A stretch of 38,888 bases of DNA, from the NCBI GenBank assembly GCA_945903655.1, contig CAMDOY010000002.1, positions 1 through 38,888 of the forward strand, read 5' to 3'. Each line of letters starts with the position of its first letter. The first letter of the stretch is position 1. Below, one piece after another: positions 1 to 8,955 of the stretch. The notes below the pieces were generated by a model. That model saw only the letters and a program-made list of their open reading frames with translations, did not search any database and had not been told where the DNA came from. The position numbers and the translations under genes are program-made. This DNA comes from Rhizobium sp. Q54. Lineage in GTDB: Bacteria > Pseudomonadota > Alphaproteobacteria > Rhizobiales > Beijerinckiaceae.

Positions 1-1
1 T

Positions 2-2578
2 CAATCAGCGCTCCTGATACAACCCGATTTCGCGGACGCATACTATAATCTGGGCGTTGCGCTACAACAGCAAGAATATCTCGTTGCCGCCTTGGAAAAT
101 TATGATCGCGCGCTGGCGGTGAAGCCAAGTTACGTTGATGCATACAACAATCGCGGCAATGTTCTCAATGGTCTAACACGCCTGGCGGAGGCTCTGTCTA
201 GTTTTGAATGCGCCATTGCAATTGAACCGCATCGCGCCGATCTCTATTTCAATAGCGGAATTTCACTTAAACTGACGGGGCGCCTGGAGGCGTCCCTTCG
301 CAGTTTCAAGACGGCGATTCTCATAAAGGAAGATTATTTAGCTTCTTTGAGCAATCAGGGCGCCGTTCTCCATGAATTGAGCCGACACGAGGAAGCCCTC
401 GAAAGCTTTCAAATCGCCAGCATGGTCAGGCCTGACGACGCCGGCGCCTATAATCATCAAGGGCTTATTTTGTCCCAATTACAAAGGGAGTCTGACGCTC
501 TGGACGCCTACGGTAAGGCTATCCTGATCGATCCAAGTTCGGCTGAAATTTTCTATAATCAAGGAAACGCTTTTCAACAGTTAAAGATGTTCGAAACAGC
601 GGTGGCGAGTTTCGAAAAAGCGATTTCACTCAAACCGGATCATGCCGAGGCGTTTTTTAGCCGAGGCTTCGCCCTCCATGAATTTGGGAATTTGGAAGGC
701 GCGCTGCAAGATTACATGGAAGCGGTTCGCATCAGACCCGACTATGCCGAGGCCTTCAACAGCATTGGCGTCACGCTACTGGAATTGCACAGGGCGCAGG
801 ACGCCGTGATGAATTTTGACAAGGCTACATCTCTCAAACAGGACTATGTCGAAGCCTATAACAATCGGGGCGTTGCTCTCAAGGAACTGAAAAGATTCGA
901 GGGCGCGCAGATAAGCTATGAGAAAGCGATATCCATCAATCCGAATTATGCCGAAGCCTACTACAATTATGGATTGGCGCTGCAAGACTTCAAAAGTTTT
1001 GGCGCTGCATTGACAAGCTATGAAAAGGTCATCGTTCTTAATCCACACCATATGGAAGCTTACAACAATCTTGGCGCCTTGTTCAAAGAATCCAATGTCT
1101 TCGAGGAAGCCCGCGTCAATTTTTTAAAAGTTCTGGAATTGAAAATGGGTGCGGAAAAGCTCACTGATCAAATAGAGCGATGGTTCGCGGATTTCATCTC
1201 GATCGATTTTCAACCAGCAAATTTCGAGTCGCAACAAGAGCTCGAGACATTCCTGGTTAACCTCGAAGAAAAAATAGATCGGTGCCTGGGAAATTTCGAA
1301 AGTGTACGGGAGCCGGCTGACCTCTTCCAGCCTGTCATTGACCAGTTTATGTTCAACATGAACGGCTTTTATATCGCCTACTTGCAAGAAAACGTCGTGG
1401 ATTTGATGACGAAATATTCTTGCCTGCTGTCAAAAGCGCTGGGACTGGACAGGGCGCCGGTCCGCAAAAAGCGTCAAGCCACAGGTAAAATAAAACTGGG
1501 CCTGGCCTCCGGTCTTCTGAAGTCGCACAACGGCGCCAACTGGGCTTATAATTGGCTTGCGCATTTGCCTGATGATTACGAAATTTTCACCTATGCCTTC
1601 AATACCGACAGCGACTGGCTGACGCAAAAGTTCAGCGCTTTGGGAACCCATCGATGTCTGCGGTTCGATAAAGACACCTTCCGGCGCGCCATCGAGATCA
1701 TGCTTGATGATGAACTCGATCTCCTCATGCTTCCGGATGTCGGAATGACCTCCGCCAGCCGCATCCTGTCCTTACATCGCGTAGCGCCGGTCCAATTCAC
1801 CGCCTGGGGACATCCCCTCACCACCGGCTCGGAAAATATAGACTTTTTCCTGTCCAGCGATCTCATGGAGTCCGACCAGGCCCAGTCCCATTATTCAGAG
1901 CGATTGATCCGTCTGCCGAACCTCGGCCTGTACCTTGCGCCTCCCCAACCCCGCGAAATCACAAGGCGAAACTTTTCCTTGCCTGACGGGATGGTTCGCT
2001 TTGGTTGCTTGCAATCACTTTTCAAATATCTACCAAAATATGACTTCATATTGCCCTTGATAGCGCATCAGGTCCCTCAAGCGCTTTTTGTCTTTCTGGA
2101 AGGGATTCCGCATTACGCAACGGACATTCTGAAAAAACGGCTTGCTCAGGCGTTTCGAAGCCATGGGCTTGATTATGATCATCATGTCAAATTCTTGCCT
2201 CGGGTGAGTGAATCCGAATACTTCGATTTGGTGGCGCAGATGGATGTTGTTCTGGACTCCATCGGCTGGACGGGCGGCAACACCAGTTTGCAAGCTTTCG
2301 AAGCGGGAAAGCCGATCGTCACCCTCCCCGGGGAATTCATGCGCGGGCGCCATACATATGCGATGTTCCGAATGATGGGGCTGGATCATTATGTTGCGAC
2401 ATCAACGGATGACTTTATCCATAAGGCCGTTCAATTCGGAACCGACCACGAACTGCGTCGACAGTTTGAACGGGATGTGATGGCGCGCAAACCTGCACTT
2501 TGTGAAGACAAAACCTTCATCAGACAATTTGATAAGTTTCTCAAAAGCGCCTCAGGACGGAGTGCTGAGGGCTCTTGA
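2..2578 (+). CDS. TPR-repeat protein with C-terminal O-GlcNAc transferase/SPINDLY-like (GT41-type) domain, 5'-truncated by window start
   Basis: The frame is open to the window edge (…PDFADAYYNLGVALQQQEYLVAALENYDRA…), so the listed TTG start at 92 is unlikely to be real. About 11 successive 34-aa TPR units of the form 'xxAEAYxNxGxAL…A…xYxKAIxxxP' are followed by 'VAPVQFTAWGHPLTTGSENIDFFLSSDLMES…YSERLIRLPNLGLYL' and 'DVVLDSIGWTGGNTSLQAFEAGKPIVTLPGEFMRGRHTYAMFRMMGL', typical of bacterial OGT-like domains. Confidence 0.9.
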   Translation, partial: QSALLIQPDFADAYYNLGVALQQQEYLVAALENYDRALAVKPSYVDAYNNRGNVLNGLTRLAEALSSFECAIAIEPHRADLYFNSGISLKLTGRLEASLRSFKTAILIKEDYLASLSNQGAVLHELSRHEEALESFQIASMVRPDDAGAYNHQGLILSQLQRESDALDAYGKAILIDPSSAEIFYNQGNAFQQLKMFETAVASFEKAISLKPDHAEAFFSRGFALHEFGNLEGALQDYMEAVRIRPDYAEAFNSIGVTLLELHRAQDAVMNFDKATSLKQDYVEAYNNRGVALKELKRFEGAQISYEKAISINPNYAEAYYNYGLALQDFKSFGAALTSYEKVIVLNPHHMEAYNNLGALFKESNVFEEARVNFLKVLELKMGAEKLTDQIERWFADFISIDFQPANFESQQELETFLVNLEEKIDRCLGNFESVREPADLFQPVIDQFMFNMNGFYIAYLQENVVDLMTKYSCLLSKALGLDRAPVRKKRQATGKIKLGLASGLLKSHNGANWAYNWLAHLPDDYEIFTYAFNTDSDWLTQKFSALGTHRCLRFDKDTFRRAIEIMLDDELDLLMLPDVGMTSASRILSLHRVAPVQFTAWGHPLTTGSENIDFFLSSDLMESDQAQSHYSERLIRLPNLGLYLAPPQPREITRRNFSLPDGMVRFGCLQSLFKYLPKYDFILPLIAHQVPQALFVFLEGIPHYATDILKKRLAQAFRSHGLDYDHHVKFLPRVSESEYFDLVAQMDVVLDSIGWTGGNTSLQAFEAGKPIVTLPGEFMRGRHTYAMFRMMGLDHYVATSTDDFIHKAVQFGTDHELRRQFERDVMARKPALCEDKTFIRQFDKFLKSASGRSAEGS

Positions 2579-2636
2579 GTGGATTGCCTTGTCATAGAAA
2601 CATGACAACGCGAACAGGGACGCCTTGATCCGGGCC

Positions 2637-3590
2637 TCAGATGAAGCCCGCCGCTCTGGCGCGCTGCAATTCGCCCATGAAGTCCTCGAACCCCGCGCGC
2701 AGGGAGAATGTCGGCTCCCAGCCCAGGTCCTGTTTCGCGCGGGAAATATCGAGCGGGAAGCTCTTGGAGTGGGGCGGCTCGCCGGGCTCGATCTCATAAT
2801 CGAGGGCGGGGGCGATGGCCTTCACGGTCTCCACCACATCGGCGAAGGGAGAGACAAAGCCATTGCCGATGTTGAAGATCGTCCGTCCGGGCATGGCGAC
2901 GGTGGCGGCGCAGTCCACGGCGCGGCCCATGTCGTCCGCATAGATATATTCGTTGGCCATGGTCTCGGCGGCGGGGATGCGCGCCTTGCCGCCTTCAAGG
3001 CCCGCGCGCAACAGGGCCTGCATCTTCATGCCGCCGGAGGAGCCCGCGAAGAAATGGCCGAAGCCATAGACATTGGCCGGGCGCAGCATGAGCAGCTCGA
3101 ATTTGTACTGCTGCTGATAAGCCTCGAGGATCAGCTCCTTGGCGCCTTTATAATTGCCATAGCCCCGGCCAGCGCCGCGCGGAAAATCTTCCGACACGGG
3201 GCCGGTGACCTCGCGGCGCATGTCATAGACGCCGAAGGTGGAGATATGGATGAGGCGCTTGACGCCGGTCAGCCGCACCGCCTCCGCCACATTCTTCGTG
3301 CCGCCGAGGTTGATGTCGAAGGCCGCCGAGAGCGATTGCTGCACGCGCCCGCCGATGAGCCCCGCCGTATGCACGACCGTGGTGGCCTTGTGCTGCTGGA
3401 TCGCCTCGATCAGGGCGGGCAGGTCGCGCACGTCCTTGCGGGCGAGATCATAATTGGCCTCGCCCAGCTTGAAGCGCAGAAAGGCTTCGCGGGGCTCGGG
3501 ATCGAAAAACACGATCTTCTCCCCGCGCTTCAGCGCATGGCGGGCGAAGGCGGCGCCAATGAGGCCTGCGCCGGTGACGAGCGTGGTCAT
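2637..3590 (-). CDS. NAD-dependent epimerase/dehydratase family (extended SDR) protein
   Basis: N-terminal Rossmann motif 'VTGAGLIGAAFARHAL', 'VVHTAGLIGG', 'YGNYKGAKELILEAY' (YxxxK) and 'LRPANVYG'. Confidence 0.9.
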   Translation of the reverse strand: MTTLVTGAGLIGAAFARHALKRGEKIVFFDPEPREAFLRFKLGEANYDLARKDVRDLPALIEAIQQHKATTVVHTAGLIGGRVQQSLSAAFDINLGGTKNVAEAVRLTGVKRLIHISTFGVYDMRREVTGPVSEDFPRGAGRGYGNYKGAKELILEAYQQQYKFELLMLRPANVYGFGHFFAGSSGGMKMQALLRAGLEGGKARIPAAETMANEYIYADDMGRAVDCAATVAMPGRTIFNIGNGFVSPFADVVETVKAIAPALDYEIEPGEPPHSKSFPLDISRAKQDLGWEPTFSLRAGFEDFMGELQRARAAGFI

Positions 3591-3644
3591 GTCTGATCTC
3601 CCATCTTCATGTCTGCTGGCGACGAGTGTTGCTGAAATTGGCGC

Positions 3645-4820
3645 TCAAGGCAAAAGCTCCACGGCCATGGCGGTCGCCTCGCCGCCGCCGATGCACAGCG
3701 TCGCCACGCCCCGGCGCAGGCTGCGCCGCCGCAGGGCCGCCAGCAGGGTGACGAGGATGCGCGCCCCCGAGGCGCCGACGGGATGACCCAGCGCGCAGGC
3801 GCCGCCGTTCACATTCACCTTGTCGTGGGGCAGGTCCAGCTCGCGCAAGGCGGCCAGCGCCACCACCGCGAAGGCCTCGTTGATCTCGAAGAGATCGACC
3901 TGATCGAGGCTCCAGCCGGTCTTGCGCATCAGCGCCTCCACCGCGCCCACGGGCGCCGTGGTGAACCAGGCGGGGGCGCGGGCGTGGCTGGCGTGGCCGA
4001 CAATGGTGGCCAGCGGCGTCACGCCCCTTTGCAGCGCCTCCGACTGGCGCATCAGCAGCAGCGCCGCCGCCCCGTCCGAGATGGAGGAGGAATTGGCGGC
4101 GGTCACGGTGCCCTGCGGGTGGAAGGCGGGCTTAAGCTGGGGGATCTTGTCAGGGCGGGCCTTGCCGGGCTGCTCATCCACCAGCACCTCGACGCCGCCG
4201 ACGCTGACAGGGACGATCTCGTCCACGAAGGCGCCGCTGGCGATGGCGGTTTTGGCGCGGTCGAGGGAGGCCAGCGCATAGTCGTCCTGCATCTGGCGGG
4301 TGAAGCCGAAATGCTGCGCCGTCTCCTCGGCGAAGGTCCCCATGAGACGGCCCTTGTCATAGGCGTCCTCGAGGCCATCGAGAAACATGTGGTCAAGCAC
4401 CCGGCCATGGCCGAGGCGATAGCCCGCACGGGCGCGGTTGAGCAGATAGGGGGCGTTGCTCATGCTCTCCATGCCGCCGGCGACCACGATATTGGCGCTG
4501 CCCGCCGCGATCAGATCATGGGCCAGCATGACCGCCTTCATGCCGGAGCCGCAGACCTTGCTGATGGTGGTGCAGGGAACCGACTGAGGCAGGCCCGCCC
4601 CCAGCGCCGCCTGACGAGCGGGCGCCTGGCCGAGGCCCGCTGGCAGCACATTGCCCATGAGGGCCTCATCCACCGCCTCCCCCGCGATCCCCGCACGGGC
4701 GAGGGCGCCTGCGATGGCCCGGGCGCCAAGCTGCGGCGCGGTGACGCCAGAAAAGGCGCCCTGAAACCCGCCCATGGGCGTGCGGACGGCGGCGGCGATG
4801 ACGATGGGGTCGCTGAGCAT
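3645..4820 (-). CDS. thiolase family protein / acetyl-CoA C-acetyltransferase
   Basis: 'KVCGSGMKAVMLAHDLI', 'GGMESMSNAPYLL', 'EINEAFAVVALAALREL', 'NVNGGACALGHPVGASGARILVTLL' and 'ATLCIGGGEATAMAVE' are thiolase signatures. Confidence 0.95.
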   Translation of the reverse strand: MLSDPIVIAAAVRTPMGGFQGAFSGVTAPQLGARAIAGALARAGIAGEAVDEALMGNVLPAGLGQAPARQAALGAGLPQSVPCTTISKVCGSGMKAVMLAHDLIAAGSANIVVAGGMESMSNAPYLLNRARAGYRLGHGRVLDHMFLDGLEDAYDKGRLMGTFAEETAQHFGFTRQMQDDYALASLDRAKTAIASGAFVDEIVPVSVGGVEVLVDEQPGKARPDKIPQLKPAFHPQGTVTAANSSSISDGAAALLLMRQSEALQRGVTPLATIVGHASHARAPAWFTTAPVGAVEALMRKTGWSLDQVDLFEINEAFAVVALAALRELDLPHDKVNVNGGACALGHPVGASGARILVTLLAALRRRSLRRGVATLCIGGGEATAMAVELLP

Positions 4821-4885
4821 GGCTGAACCTCCCGGCTAGAAGGAGGCCAGTGTAGGCGAGCCCGCTAGAGAACGCGATCCGTCCA

Positions 4886-5473
4886 TCAGGGTCGATTGAG
4901 GCTCGTGGCGATGCCCAGCGAGAGGGCGGTCACGCCGGAGACCATATAAATCTGGCTGTTGACGGCCTTGCGCAGAAACTGGGCGGCCTGGGGGACGCCC
5001 AGCTCAGCATAGGCCGCAGCCATGGCGTCATCGCCCTGGGCGGAGGCCACTCTTTGGCCGATGTCATTGAACCGGCTGGCTTCGTGATAGCCAAGCCCAT
5101 AGGGAGAACCGGCGTTGATCCCGTCCACGCGGCCATCGGCGTTGAAATAGTGGCGCGCCACGCCGCCGACGAACATGAGGGTGCAGGCGCTGTAGCAGAT
5201 CGACCTGCCGCCATCCACCAGGGTCGTGGCGTTGAGGCCCCGAATCATGCGCGCGATGGCCCAGGCCGCCCCGATGCCGCCGCCGGGGCTGTTGAAGGAG
5301 ACCCGCGTTACAGGACCCTCCCCCGCCTTGCGCTGAAACTGGACCTCGTCGCCGGGCATCACGGCCCCGGTGAAGACAAGCGTCGTTCCCTCGCGACGGA
5401 TCTCGCCCGCGCAGGCCCCGTTCAAGGGCGCCAGCGCGGCGAAGAAGACGAGCAAAGCAGATGAAAGCCGCAT
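4886..5473 (-). CDS. secreted hypothetical protein with ClpP/crotonase-like 'NSPGG' motif (COG3904-like periplasmic protein)
   Basis: N-terminal signal peptide (MRLSSALLVFFAALAPLNGACA), then 'VSFNSPGGGIGAAWAIARMIR…ICYSACTLMFVGG…YHEASRFND'. Confidence 0.7.
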   Translation of the reverse strand: MRLSSALLVFFAALAPLNGACAGEIRREGTTLVFTGAVMPGDEVQFQRKAGEGPVTRVSFNSPGGGIGAAWAIARMIRGLNATTLVDGGRSICYSACTLMFVGGVARHYFNADGRVDGINAGSPYGLGYHEASRFNDIGQRVASAQGDDAMAAAYAELGVPQAAQFLRKAVNSQIYMVSGVTALSLGIATSLNRP

Positions 5474-5558
5474 GTGCGCCTCGCGATTTAGCCATGGCCC
5501 AGGGGACCATTAAAAAGCGAAGCTTATGTACGCGCTCTTATGGGCGCAAGAGGCGCCC

Positions 5559-6068
5559 TCAGCCCGGCTGCCTGGCGAAGGGGGCGAAATCCGCCACCAC
5601 CTTCTCATAAACCGGGCGCTTGAAGGGGATGATCAGGTCGGGCAGATGGGCCATGGGCTCCCAGCGCCAGGCGTCGAACTCGGGCTTGTGGGCGCCCTGC
5701 GCGGGGGCGTGAATGTCGATCTCGCTGTCATCGCCTTCAAAACGCAGGGCGAACCACTTTTGCCGCTGGCCCTGATAGCGTCCACGCCAGGCCTTGTTGG
5801 CCACGTCGTTGGGCAGGTCATAGGCGTACCAATCGGGCGCCTCGGCCAGCAGGGAGACCGAGCGCACATTGGTTTCTTCATGGAGTTCGCGCAGGCAGGC
5901 GACCCAGGGGTCTTCCCCCGGATCAATGCCGCCCTGGGGCATCTGCCATTCATGGCCCGGCGCCACATGCTCCACGAGCTTCTTGTTGCGGCGCCGACCG
6001 ATGAAGACGAGCCCGGCGCGGTTGATCAGCATGACGCCAACGCAGGGTCTGTAGACGGGCCGATTCAT
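5559..6068 (-). CDS. rppH: RNA pyrophosphohydrolase (Nudix)
   Basis: Nudix box '[23 protein letters not shown]' with '[22 protein letters not shown]'. Start taken at MNRPVYRP (6068), not the longer ORF start at 6182. Confidence 0.93.
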   Translation of the reverse strand: MNRPVYRPCVGVMLINRAGLVFIGRRRNKKLVEHVAPGHEWQMPQGGIDPGEDPWVACLRELHEETNVRSVSLLAEAPDWYAYDLPNDVANKAWRGRYQGQRQKWFALRFEGDDSEIDIHAPAQGAHKPEFDAWRWEPMAHLPDLIIPFKRPVYEKVVADFAPFARQPG

Positions 6069-6210
6069 TCTGAACTCCACTTCAATGAAGCGACACTCTA
6101 TCGCCTTTTGACGCGAAGTGGATGCTGATTGACGTGAGGAACAGGCTTTGGGCTGAAAAAGCCAAGCACAGACCGCTGGCATGAGGCTGCAGCGCTGCGC
6201 ACAGATGACG

Positions 6211-7428
6211 TCAGCGCGCCAGACCAGCCGAAGGCGCGCTGCGACCCGCCAGCGCGCTCAGAGGCACGAGTGCCACCCCGCGCTTCTCGAGGCCCTGGGC
6301 GTAGCGGGCGATGGGTTCGAGCGATCCGGGCAGGCCAGCCGCATAGCCAATGGCGAAGCCCTTGGCGCGGGCCACCGCCTCCAGCCGTCCAAGGGCCAGT
6401 TCCACGGCCTCTCGGCTCGGGTTGACGTCAAGCCCCACGTCGGCCCGCGCCATCTGCATGCCCGCCGCCGCTGCAAGCGTGGGGGCGAGACTCTGCATGG
6501 CCGTGCCGTCGTCCATGAACAGCAACCCGCGCGCCGCGATCTCGCGCAGCACGGGGGACAGATCAGCCTCGCGCGCCATGAAGCGCGAACCCAGAAAATT
6601 CGCCACGCCCACATAGCCGGTCATGCGGGACATGAGCCAACGCAAGGCGTCGACGTTCTGGCTGGAGTCGACGCCGGACAGAAGGGTGTTGGGACCGGGA
6701 ATGTCCGCCTTCTCAATGGGCTCCATAGGCGCCTGCAGAAGGACTTCGTGGCCGGCCTCGCGCGCCCGCGCCACCTGCCGGTCAAGATCAGGCCCATAGG
6801 GCGCAAAGCCCAGCGTCACCTCGCCCGGGAGCAGATCGACAGCCGACGATGTCGCGGCGGCGTTCAGCCCCATGCCGCCCACCACAATGGCGATGCGCGG
6901 GGCGCCCGCCTTGAGATTGGAGGCGGTGACTGCAGGGCGGGCGTAGATCTCCGAGGGACGCGACCCATCGGCGCCGATGCGCGGCAGGGGACCATGGCGC
7001 CCCTTCTCGACGAGGCGCGTGTCTGGCGCGGGCGCCAATTGCAGGCCCAGCCGCTCCTGCGGCACCTTGAGAATCAGCGGGCCGCCCGGCGCGCCCTGAC
7101 TGCTCTGGCGGGCGATGCGCACGCCGGTGGTGGCGTCGATGATGGCGGCGATGGGCTGGTTGCCAGCAGGGCCGCTCGCGCTCTGCTCGGGCGGCGGGGG
7201 CGACAGCGAGGCGGTCGCAATCTCCTCCGCGCGGCCAGGCTGGATGGAGGCGTCAGCAAAGGGACGCCCGCCCATGCCATTGTCCGTGATGAAGCTGAAG
7301 GCGACCAGGCCCAGCAGAAGCCCCCCGAAGCCGCCGCAGGCGATCAGACCCCAATTGCGCACGCGCCCGGCGCGGCCCGAACGAGGGCCGTCCATTCCCA
7401 AGGGATTGTGCAAATCATTGGCGGGCAT
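6211..7428 (-). CDS. divergent polysaccharide deacetylase family protein (DUF610/YibQ-like)
   Basis: N-terminal TM segment '[21 protein letters not shown]', then '[13 protein letters not shown]…[38 protein letters not shown]…FLGSRFMA…[10 protein letters not shown]'. Neighbours ctpA and rppH as commonly seen in alphaproteobacteria. Confidence 0.9.
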   Translation of the reverse strand: MPANDLHNPLGMDGPRSGRAGRVRNWGLIACGGFGGLLLGLVAFSFITDNGMGGRPFADASIQPGRAEEIATASLSPPPPEQSASGPAGNQPIAAIIDATTGVRIARQSSQGAPGGPLILKVPQERLGLQLAPAPDTRLVEKGRHGPLPRIGADGSRPSEIYARPAVTASNLKAGAPRIAIVVGGMGLNAAATSSAVDLLPGEVTLGFAPYGPDLDRQVARAREAGHEVLLQAPMEPIEKADIPGPNTLLSGVDSSQNVDALRWLMSRMTGYVGVANFLGSRFMAREADLSPVLREIAARGLLFMDDGTAMQSLAPTLAAAAGMQMARADVGLDVNPSREAVELALGRLEAVARAKGFAIGYAAGLPGSLEPIARYAQGLEKRGVALVPLSALAGRSAPSAGLAR

Positions 7429-7555
7429 GGGTATGTTTCTATCTTCGCCTGCGTCTGTGCGGAGGCGACTGACCGCGAATCAAAAGACTTCCGGCGAATC
7501 ATGCTTCAACTTGGCCTTGCCGTCGAGACCCAGGGGAAGAAGATGTCTTGCCCCC

Positions 7556-7592
7556 TTAAACAAAACGCCGACCTGGAGACCAGGCCGGCGTT
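7556..7592 (-). terminator. Rho-independent terminator downstream of ctpA
   Basis: On + strand AACGCCG-A-CCTGG-AGA-CCAGG-C-CGGCGTT (7564-7592): 7 bp + one mismatch + 5 bp. Read on the minus strand it is followed by TTTTGTTTAAG, just past the ctpA stop at 7618. Confidence 0.85.
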
Positions 7593-7617
7593 GATGAAAC
7601 AACGAAAAAGGGACGCG

Positions 7618-8955
7618 TCAGTTCGGCGCTGTCTCGGTCTTTTTCTCGGCTGGCTTGTCCGCGGGCGCCTGGGCCTTCTTCACGCCGCGCAGGATGTCGA
7701 AAGCGGCGATCAGCTGCTTGTCCTTGGAGGCGTCCGGCGGGACATAGGCTTGCGAGCCGCCCTTCTCGTCCTCGCCGTTCTTCAGATGGCCCTTGAGCGC
7801 CGCCTCGCCCTTGGTCTCGTCCTTGCCCTTCAGCTCGTCAGGCACATCCTGCAGAATCTGGATGTCGGGATCGATGCCCTTGGCCTGGATGGAGCGGCCC
7901 GAGGGCGTGTAGTAGCGCGCCGTGGTGAGGCGCAGGGCCCCGTTGTTCTGGCCGAGCGGGATGATGGTCTGCACCGAGCCCTTGCCGAAGGAGCGCGTGC
8001 CCAGAATAGTTGCGCGCTTGTGATCCTGCAGGGCGCCGGCGACGATTTCAGACGCCGAGGCCGAGCCGCCGTTGATCAGCACCACCACGGGCTTGCCCTT
8101 GGAGAGGTCGCCGGGGCGAGCGTTGTAGCGCTGGGTCTCGTCGGCGTTGCGGCCACGGGTCGAAACGATCTCCCCCTTCTCGAGGAAGGCGTTGGAGACG
8201 GAGACCGACTGATCCAGCAAGCCACCGGGATTGTTGCGCAGATCCAGCACATAGCCCTTCAGCTTGTCGCCGGGCATGTCCTGCTGGAACTTCTGCAGGG
8301 CCTGCTTCACGCCATCAAAGGTCTGCTCGCTGAACTGGGTGATGCGGATATAGCCGATGTCCTCGCCTTCCTGGCGCGAGCGCACGGACTTGATCTGGAT
8401 GATGGCGCGGGTCAGCTTGACCTCGCGCGACTCCTTCTGGGCGCCCCGCAGCACGGTCAGCTTGACGCTGGAGTTCACGGGGCCGCGCATCTTGTCCACG
8501 GCCTGGTTGAGGGTCAGGCCCAGAACCGCCTCGCCATCGATGGCGCTGATGAGATCGCCCGCCATGATGCCCGCGCGGGACGCCGGGGTGTCATCGATGG
8601 GGGTGACGACCTTCACGAGGCCCTCTTCCTGGGTGACCTCGATGCCGAGCCCGCCGAACTCGCCGCGCGTCTGCACCTGCATGTCGCGATAGCTCTTGGG
8701 ATCCATGTAGCTGGAATGGGGGTCGAGCGAGGTGAGCATGCCATTGATGGCGGACTCCACCAGCTTCTGCTCATCGGGCCGCTCCACATAGTCGGAACGA
8801 ATCTTCTCAAAGACATCGCCGAAGAGATTCAGGTTCCGATAGGTGTCCGTGGCCGCCGCCTTGGCGCCGGCGGCGAGCAGATGTGTCTGGCTGCCGATCG
8901 TAACGACCGAGGCGCCCATCATGGCGCCTAACAGAACGAGGGAGACCTTGCGCAT
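7618..8955 (-). CDS. ctpA: S41 family C-terminal processing peptidase
   Basis: PDZ region 'GGLGIEVTQEEGLVKVVTPIDDTPASRAGIMAGDLISAIDGE' and S41 protease core 'YVLDLRNNPGGLLDQSV…VLINGGSASASEIVAGALQDHKRATILGTRSFGKGSVQT'. Start at MRKVSLVLLG (8955), overlapping the upstream stop as TAATG. Confidence 0.94.
   Translation of the reverse strand: MRKVSLVLLGAMMGASVVTIGSQTHLLAAGAKAAATDTYRNLNLFGDVFEKIRSDYVERPDEQKLVESAINGMLTSLDPHSSYMDPKSYRDMQVQTRGEFGGLGIEVTQEEGLVKVVTPIDDTPASRAGIMAGDLISAIDGEAVLGLTLNQAVDKMRGPVNSSVKLTVLRGAQKESREVKLTRAIIQIKSVRSRQEGEDIGYIRITQFSEQTFDGVKQALQKFQQDMPGDKLKGYVLDLRNNPGGLLDQSVSVSNAFLEKGEIVSTRGRNADETQRYNARPGDLSKGKPVVVLINGGSASASEIVAGALQDHKRATILGTRSFGKGSVQTIIPLGQNNGALRLTTARYYTPSGRSIQAKGIDPDIQILQDVPDELKGKDETKGEAALKGHLKNGEDEKGGSQAYVPPDASKDKQLIAAFDILRGVKKAQAPADKPAEKKTETAPN

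Noticed and set aside
2625-3596. 323-aa + strand ORF
   Set aside because: Antisense to the epimerase gene, almost identical span; shadow ORF.
3783-4826. 347-aa + strand ORF
   Set aside because: Antisense to thiolase; shadow ORF.
6181-8931. 916-aa + strand ORF
   Set aside because: Fully antisense to the DUF610 and ctpA genes; His/Gly/Ala/Arg-rich low-complexity translation typical of shadow ORFs in high-GC DNA.
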